A stretch of 64,000 nt of DNA. Origin: Dipylidium caninum (lineage: Eukaryota > Platyhelminthes > Cestoda > Cyclophyllidea > Dipylidiidae). Positions 59,460-64,000 of this stretch are shown in pieces; within the stretch, counting starts at the first letter, position 1, and every line of letters starts with the position of its first letter. The stretch covers positions 124,001-188,000 of the forward strand of contig QEYB01001312.1 of assembly GCA_017562135.1 (NCBI GenBank). The letters run 5' to 3'. The notes below the pieces were generated by a model that did not search any database, was not told the origin of the DNA, and was given only the letters and a program-made list of their open reading frames with translations. The translations under genes were made by a program, and so were the position numbers.

Positions 59460-61560
59460 AGCGAGCGGCGGCCAGACGGGTGTAGTTGATAACCCGGATG
59501 CCACAGAGTTTACACGTCGACGGTGTCAGCTATTTGGGCCGTGCAGGCCGCGCAGATGCCAACATCCTCGCGACTGTTCGTTCATATGCCGTCTCGACGA
59601 TCGTCCGCCCTCCGTGCGACCACTCGAGTCCGTCGACTGCCCGCTTACGGCCTCCGCGATGCCGCTCGACTTGGCGTGTGGTGTGCAGACCACCAGACAC
59701 CGATGTTGCCACGCCAAATGTCCGTTGGACCGCGCTGGACGTGCAAAAGTCTGCTGCAGCAGGCGCAGTCTTTAGCTCGTCTTTAAACAATCCGCATAGC
59801 CCAGCCCAGGCACTGACGCCGGTGCCTGCAGACTCAGACGCCCCCACCGCCGGCCAGCGTCTTTCACGGCGTCACAAAAGCGAAGTCTTACACCCGGGTA
59901 AATCAGCTTCATTTACCAAGTCGGTCTGCTGTGTCGATTGCTGTGTTTAGTTTTATCAAGGCACGACACGTTGCAGGTGACTTGAAAGCGCACTCGCCCA
60001 GCGCATTCGACCACGTCTCGTTTTGTGCTGCGGTCACCACGCAAATCACTCGAATTTTGCCCACGTGGTGTCCGCGAATCCGCTTTTTTGGTAGTCTGTG
60101 CCGCAGCGCCCATGCCGTGGTGGCTGAGGCTGGTTGGGTGCATGGCGACGGGGAGGACACTGGTCGTTTGCTGGACGCCGAGCGTCCTGCTCGCTCCGGC
60201 CTTGGGTGCTGCTACCGTGGACAGGGGTGGGGGGCGGGGGCAACTTGACGGGTGTTGTCAGTTGAGCCATTCGTCCAGTCTGCCTCGTTGCACGAGACCA
60301 GGCGAAGTCGGAGCAGCGGTGGAGGCGAGACACAGTGGTGCTTTTTTTCTCTCCGACAAGTCAACTACGTTAGCACACTCACCAGTGTGCACTCCGATGC
60401 CACGCGGGGGCAGGAAGGTGGGGACGGGCCAGTGGAGCAGATAAAATGGACGGAGGCGTCTTCTCGGGTGGATGGCATGACACCTGGCACAATGGCACCA
60501 GCGTTGAGTCCAAAACTCTTCTGCAAAGCTCCTACCCAAATCATTTCACTTTCCTTGCACTCCCGCGGTTGCGTGAGGGTGCGATGAAGCCATGTTAGGA
60601 GGAACATCGCAAGTTGCGTGCTGACCGCACGTGCCGTGACCTCAGCGCGATCCACATTCACCCGTTTGTGCGGCGACACATGACGCTGCGGCTCCGTGGC
60701 GGGTTGCACAGTTCGTGGGTAACCCAGTGTGTGTGGGTGTTTGTGTGTGCCAAGTGAACTGAACTGCTGCCACGTCGCCTGGTGGGGTAAAGCGCGGCGA
60801 ACGGAGGCCCCGAGTGGCTGGAAGGAGGCGTCGAGGTCCGGTCCGACCAAGCCCCGCCACTCGCCGCTGCGAGGCCGCGTTGGTGAGGAAGCCGGCCAGC
60901 AGACGCGCAGTAGTTGAAGCGCCTGCACTGGACTCTGCATCATCGGAAGGGAGAAAAGGAGGAGTTTCGCGGGTGACAGATGGGGACAGTGAGGAGACCA
61001 CATCGCTGGTGCATCGCCTGTCTCGGCCTCTCCTCTCCTCGCCGCGCCAAGATCAGTTGATTGCCAAATCTGTTCCATGACGCGAAGTTGTGGCTGCGCA
61101 ATTGCCCACCTCCGCACTCACCGGTGTGGCTCTCCCTCCGTGGCACGCACCACCATGCGTTCTGCGGAGCATTGTGCAATCGCGTACATGCTGCGGAAGA
61201 TGCCCCACCTCACACTTCACTCGCCTCATCTACTCAGCGCAGTGAGGCCACTTGTCAAAGTGCCGGTGCAACATACGAAACGGCTCCCGCCGCGGTGGCA
61301 TCCACCTCAGGCAGTTGCACAATTTCACACATAAAACTATCCGAAGAAGTAGATGGATTTGGATTTTGGATTCTCAGGCAGATGGAGAGAAGGCGTCAAT
61401 GCGCCTGCCTAGAGGCCAAGACGGGACTAGGGGGACGGGGCGGGAGAGTTGGTCTGGTCTGCGTTGGTGTGGGTGTGGGTTGGAGTGGACGCAGCGCCGA
61501 AGTTGGAGGTTGCGGTGCTTATGGGAATGGCGAGTCATAGCGTCAGTTTGTGGATCCATT

Positions 61561-62696
61561 AAGCATTGACATATGTTCGGCGGAAAACAAATCGATCTCC
61601 GCTTTATTCTTCAAATAACGTTTCTACTCTTTAGCCAATAAATTTCGTACTCTCTTCAGCATCGGACGAATTATTTTTACCTTCGTCTGTTGGGTATATC
61701 ATACTTTTTCTGTCATTTTTACACTGGCATAGTAGTTATATTTTGCGAAATTTAGATAAATGTCCTGCAAGTCTTCCCCAATTTAAAGGACTTAGTAAAT
61801 TTTGAATCCAATAACGATGCTCTAATCTGTAAAATACAATGTTCTTCCTCAAGATTTGCGGTTGTAATACTCTTACACGACGTTTAATTTCGTACAGCTT
61901 AAATAGGGATTTGTAATATTTGTGATTTCATTACGTTGTCCAGCCTATGGCTTCAAAATAACCGAAGAGATTCATGAGAAACTGAGGAACTGTTAAATTT
62001 TAGCGAGACAAAATCGCCAGCCTTTTTACGGTTATGGGTTTATAAAAAAGTAACAAGGCATAATCTTATACGTGTGAAAAAAATTACGACATGTAGCAAT
62101 TTAGTGCTCCTGAGACAGTGTCTGATACACTCTCCCAAGGAACTATACACAAGAACGTCTCATTTTCCCTCTTATGACTATTATAGCAATACATTTTTTT
62201 TCTCTACTAAACGTTGGATAAGAACACGCCTTATCGTTTAAACACTACTTTTGGTTGCGAATTTATTCCTATTACCCATGACAAAAACCATCTCCGGTAG
62301 GCCAGCACCTTCCTTTCTAAAGTTTCAATGAGCCGGATACCGTAAAAAATCGTAGGGCATATAATTGTAGCGCAACACACATACATTGTTACTTATGCAT
62401 ATTACTCATCGCATTAAACGCTCACACTTTGACATTTACTAAAACAAATATTATCTACTAAACAATAAACAAATAGATAACAAAATATAATTATGGATTT
62501 ACACTACGTTTATGCAGCACTTAACTTTGAATTTCAAGGTTTTCTATGTGGCATTTTTGTTTGAACGTACGGGACGAGTTTCTGTTTTTTTGAATCAGGC
62601 TCCGATTTAATTGGCTCACTGCTTTTGTACTCGGACATCGCTTCGGCATTACTTCCGCGCGCCTCTAATTTTTGCGTCTTCCCCTCCTACATGATA
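61561..62696. other. AT-rich upstream region of CPSF2
   Basis: Composition turns AT-rich here and stays so into CPSF2. No coding sequence is supported. A pyrimidine-rich acceptor-like site (tttttttgaatcag, ending at 62598) lies 98 bases before the CPSF2 ATG and could end a 5' UTR intron or be a spliced-leader acceptor, since flatworms trans-splice many mRNAs. Confidence 0.5.
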
Positions 62697-64000
62697 ATGG
62701 CTACTTCAATAATTAAGCTGCATACATTTTCAGGGGCTGGTGATAATTACCCGCCGTGTTTTTTACTCCAAGTTGATGATTTCTATTGCCTTCTTGATTG
62801 TGGCTGGTCGGAGAACTTACCAAAGTCCCGCATCGCCGAAATTGGCAAGTGGACAAAGAAAATTGGCGCAGTTCTTATCAGTCATCCAAGCATGCGACAC
62901 TTAGGTCTCCTTCCAATCCTTGTCGGGAAATACGGTTTAGATGCCCTGTGTACTCTACTGGTCCTGTTTTCAAACTTGGTCAGCTATTCTGTTACGATGA
63001 ATTTCAGTCGAGATTCCTGTCTGAAGATTTTTCACTGTTTTCTCTTGATGACATTGACGAGGCTTTCGACTTGTTTGTTCAGGTGAAATATTCACAGACT
63101 ATTAATTTGCAGGGAAAGGGTCGTGGACATAGCGTAACACCTCTACCTTCAGGTACTTAACATCGATTTCTTCATTTATGAAATCTAAGGCCACATGTTG
63201 GGCGGCACTATCTGGAAAGTGGTCAAGGATGAGACAGATATCATCTATGCTGTGGATTTTAATAACGAGAAGAGTCGTCATCTAAATGGAGCTGCCTTTG
63301 ATGCTTGCATTCGCCCACGATTGCTCATAATTGATGTATCTAACGCATTGTATACAAATGTAGGTGGTGATTACATCTTGATCGTCAGCTTTAAGGTTGG
63401 ACGCAAAGATCGAAAGGAGGCTTTGCGTCACTTGCTCCTCAAAACGTTGCGTCGTGGTGGGAATGTTTTGATCGCTGTGGATACTGCGGGTTACTGCCTG
63501 GAAATTGCTAATATGTTGGAGAACTTATGGCACAGCCCGGTAACACTGTACTCCTAGTTATCTTCCCCTTCCAGGAATCGGGATTTATGGCCTACGGCCT
63601 GGCGATGCTCTCACACGTGGGGTACAGCGTCTTTGACTTTACTAAGTCATTAATCGAGTGGATGTCGGAAAGGATTTTGCGGTCGTTTGAAGATCAGCGA
63701 TGCAATCCTTTTCATTTGAGGCATATGCAACTCTGTCACATGCTTGATCAGTTGGATTGCGTATCTAACCCCAAAGTAAGTTGTTTAATCTTGCTTATCG
63801 TTATTTCATTTGCGTAGACAAAGCCTATCCGTATCTGTTGTGATACTATGCAGTCTTTATCACATGGTGATTTTATTTGGAATCCAAAGTTAATCAATCA
63901 TTGTATAGATTGTGGCCGCCAATGCCTTTTATATCCTAACTCTCGGCTTTTTCTCCTGAGAGCTCGGTTGGATTTTGAGCACATTCTTCCATTGTTTTAA
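62697..64000 (+). CDS. CPSF2: CPSF2 (CPSF100) 5' part, runs off the window
   Basis: CPSF2 is the inactive metallo-beta-lactamase/beta-CASP partner of CPSF3 in the pre-mRNA 3'-end cleavage module (family knowledge). Exons: 62697-63152, 63190-63359, 63396-63539, 63575-63775 and a fifth probably from 63909. Visible matches are MATSIIKLHTFSG, FLLQVDDFYCLLDCGW, LISHPSMRHLGLLP, SEDFSLFSLDDIDEAFD, GTIWKVVKD, IYAVDFNNEK, GNVLIAVDTAG, EWMSERILRSFEDQR and NPFHLRHMQLCH. The zinc-ligand HxHxDH motif is degenerate (SHPSMRHLG), as expected for CPSF100. Introns of 37, 36 and 35 nt separate the first four exons. One base appears missing near 62946; with it restored, exons 1-4 give 324 codons. The ATG at 62697 is chosen because MATSIIKL matches the family start; an ATG at 62691 is in frame. 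Exon 5 is uncertain: a frame beginning IVAAN at 63909 fits best, and 63818 is the alternative. Confidence 0.92.
63153..63189 (+). other. 37-nt minimal intron in CPSF2
   Basis: gtactt..ctaag, joining G|GC CAC ATG to give the conserved G-H-M before LGGTIW. This is one of three 35-37 nt introns in this gene (also 63360-63395 and 63540-63574), and SEC13 has one at 806-842. Confidence 0.88.
63360..63395 (+). other. 36-nt in-frame minimal intron in CPSF2
   Basis: gtaggt..tttaag, a multiple of three with no stop, so it reads through as twelve extra residues. Removing it restores the exact family spacing from NALYTN to VGRKDRKE. Confidence 0.82.

Larger units (their letters stand above)
54101..61560. 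other. Gene-free GC-rich stretch between the kinase and CPSF2
   Basis: No supported gene on either strand. Besides the inverted copy at 58793-58937 it holds an AC repeat (56631-56661), GCGA/GGGA tetramers (56685-56739), a CAG tract (57883-57943), a GGC tract (58321-58356) and a GGGGGC cluster (59431-59459). GC-rich composition ends sharply near 61560. Confidence 0.6.

Noticed and set aside
63818..63908. CPSF2 exon 5 starting at the gcgtag acceptor
   Set aside because: The frame from here (TKPIRICC...) does not resemble CPSF2, whereas a later acceptor at 63908 gives IVAAN, closer to the conserved VVLAS. It is kept only as an alternative.
1..64000. tRNA, rRNA, CRISPR or transposase genes
   Set aside because: No T-loop/acceptor pairing, rRNA core, regularly spaced repeats or transposase/reverse-transcriptase motifs were seen on either strand.

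Overview
The window is nuclear DNA from a metazoan with very small spliceosomal introns. Introns of 35-37 nt with GT..AG ends occur in two of the three genes. Together with the divergence of the proteins, this points to a flatworm and most likely a tapeworm (inference; the species cannot be fixed from the sequence alone). All three recognisable genes are on the + strand, and none belongs to a mobile element or a defence system.

Layout. (1) 317-11416: SEC13, the WD40 subunit of the COPII outer coat and of the nuclear pore Y-complex. Six coding exons lie in the first 3.2 kb and the terminal exon lies about 8 kb further on, at 11203. (2) 9168-32175: a large inverted duplication. The left arm is 9168-12565, the right arm 28162-32175, and the spacer is about 15.6 kb. 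The arms are similar but not identical. The left arm carries a 965-bp block (11198-12162), absent from the right arm, that begins five bases before the SEC13 terminal exon. The right arm carries 1.5 kb (28520-30051) absent from the left. (3) 32176-51378: about 19 kb of GC-rich, microsatellite-dotted DNA with no supported gene. (4) 51451-53800: a PIM-family serine/threonine kinase gene of five exons, with a TATA box upstream and an AATAAA signal downstream. (5) 54101-61560: gene-free GC-rich DNA. It holds an inverted copy of the flank of the kinase 3' end, from which a 0.5-kb block containing the poly(A) signal is missing. (6) 62697 to the window end: the 5' part of CPSF2 (CPSF100), the catalytically inactive metallo-beta-lactamase subunit of the pre-mRNA 3'-end cleavage complex.

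Two features cut across the genes. First, base composition changes strongly. The ends of the window (about 1-2.8 kb and 61.56-64 kb) are AT-rich and the 58 kb between them is GC-rich. SEC13 itself crosses the left boundary: its early exons are AT-leaning and its last two are GC-rich. Second, each of the three conserved genes is broken by isolated one-base shifts (SEC13 two, kinase two, CPSF2 one). The protein family alignment resumes immediately in the next frame and splice sites are intact. This looks like residual long-read assembly error rather than three pseudogenes, but it needs reads to decide.

The genes do not form a pathway. The notable biology is structural: a GC-rich island with large diverged inverted duplications, each breaking at the 3' end of a gene.
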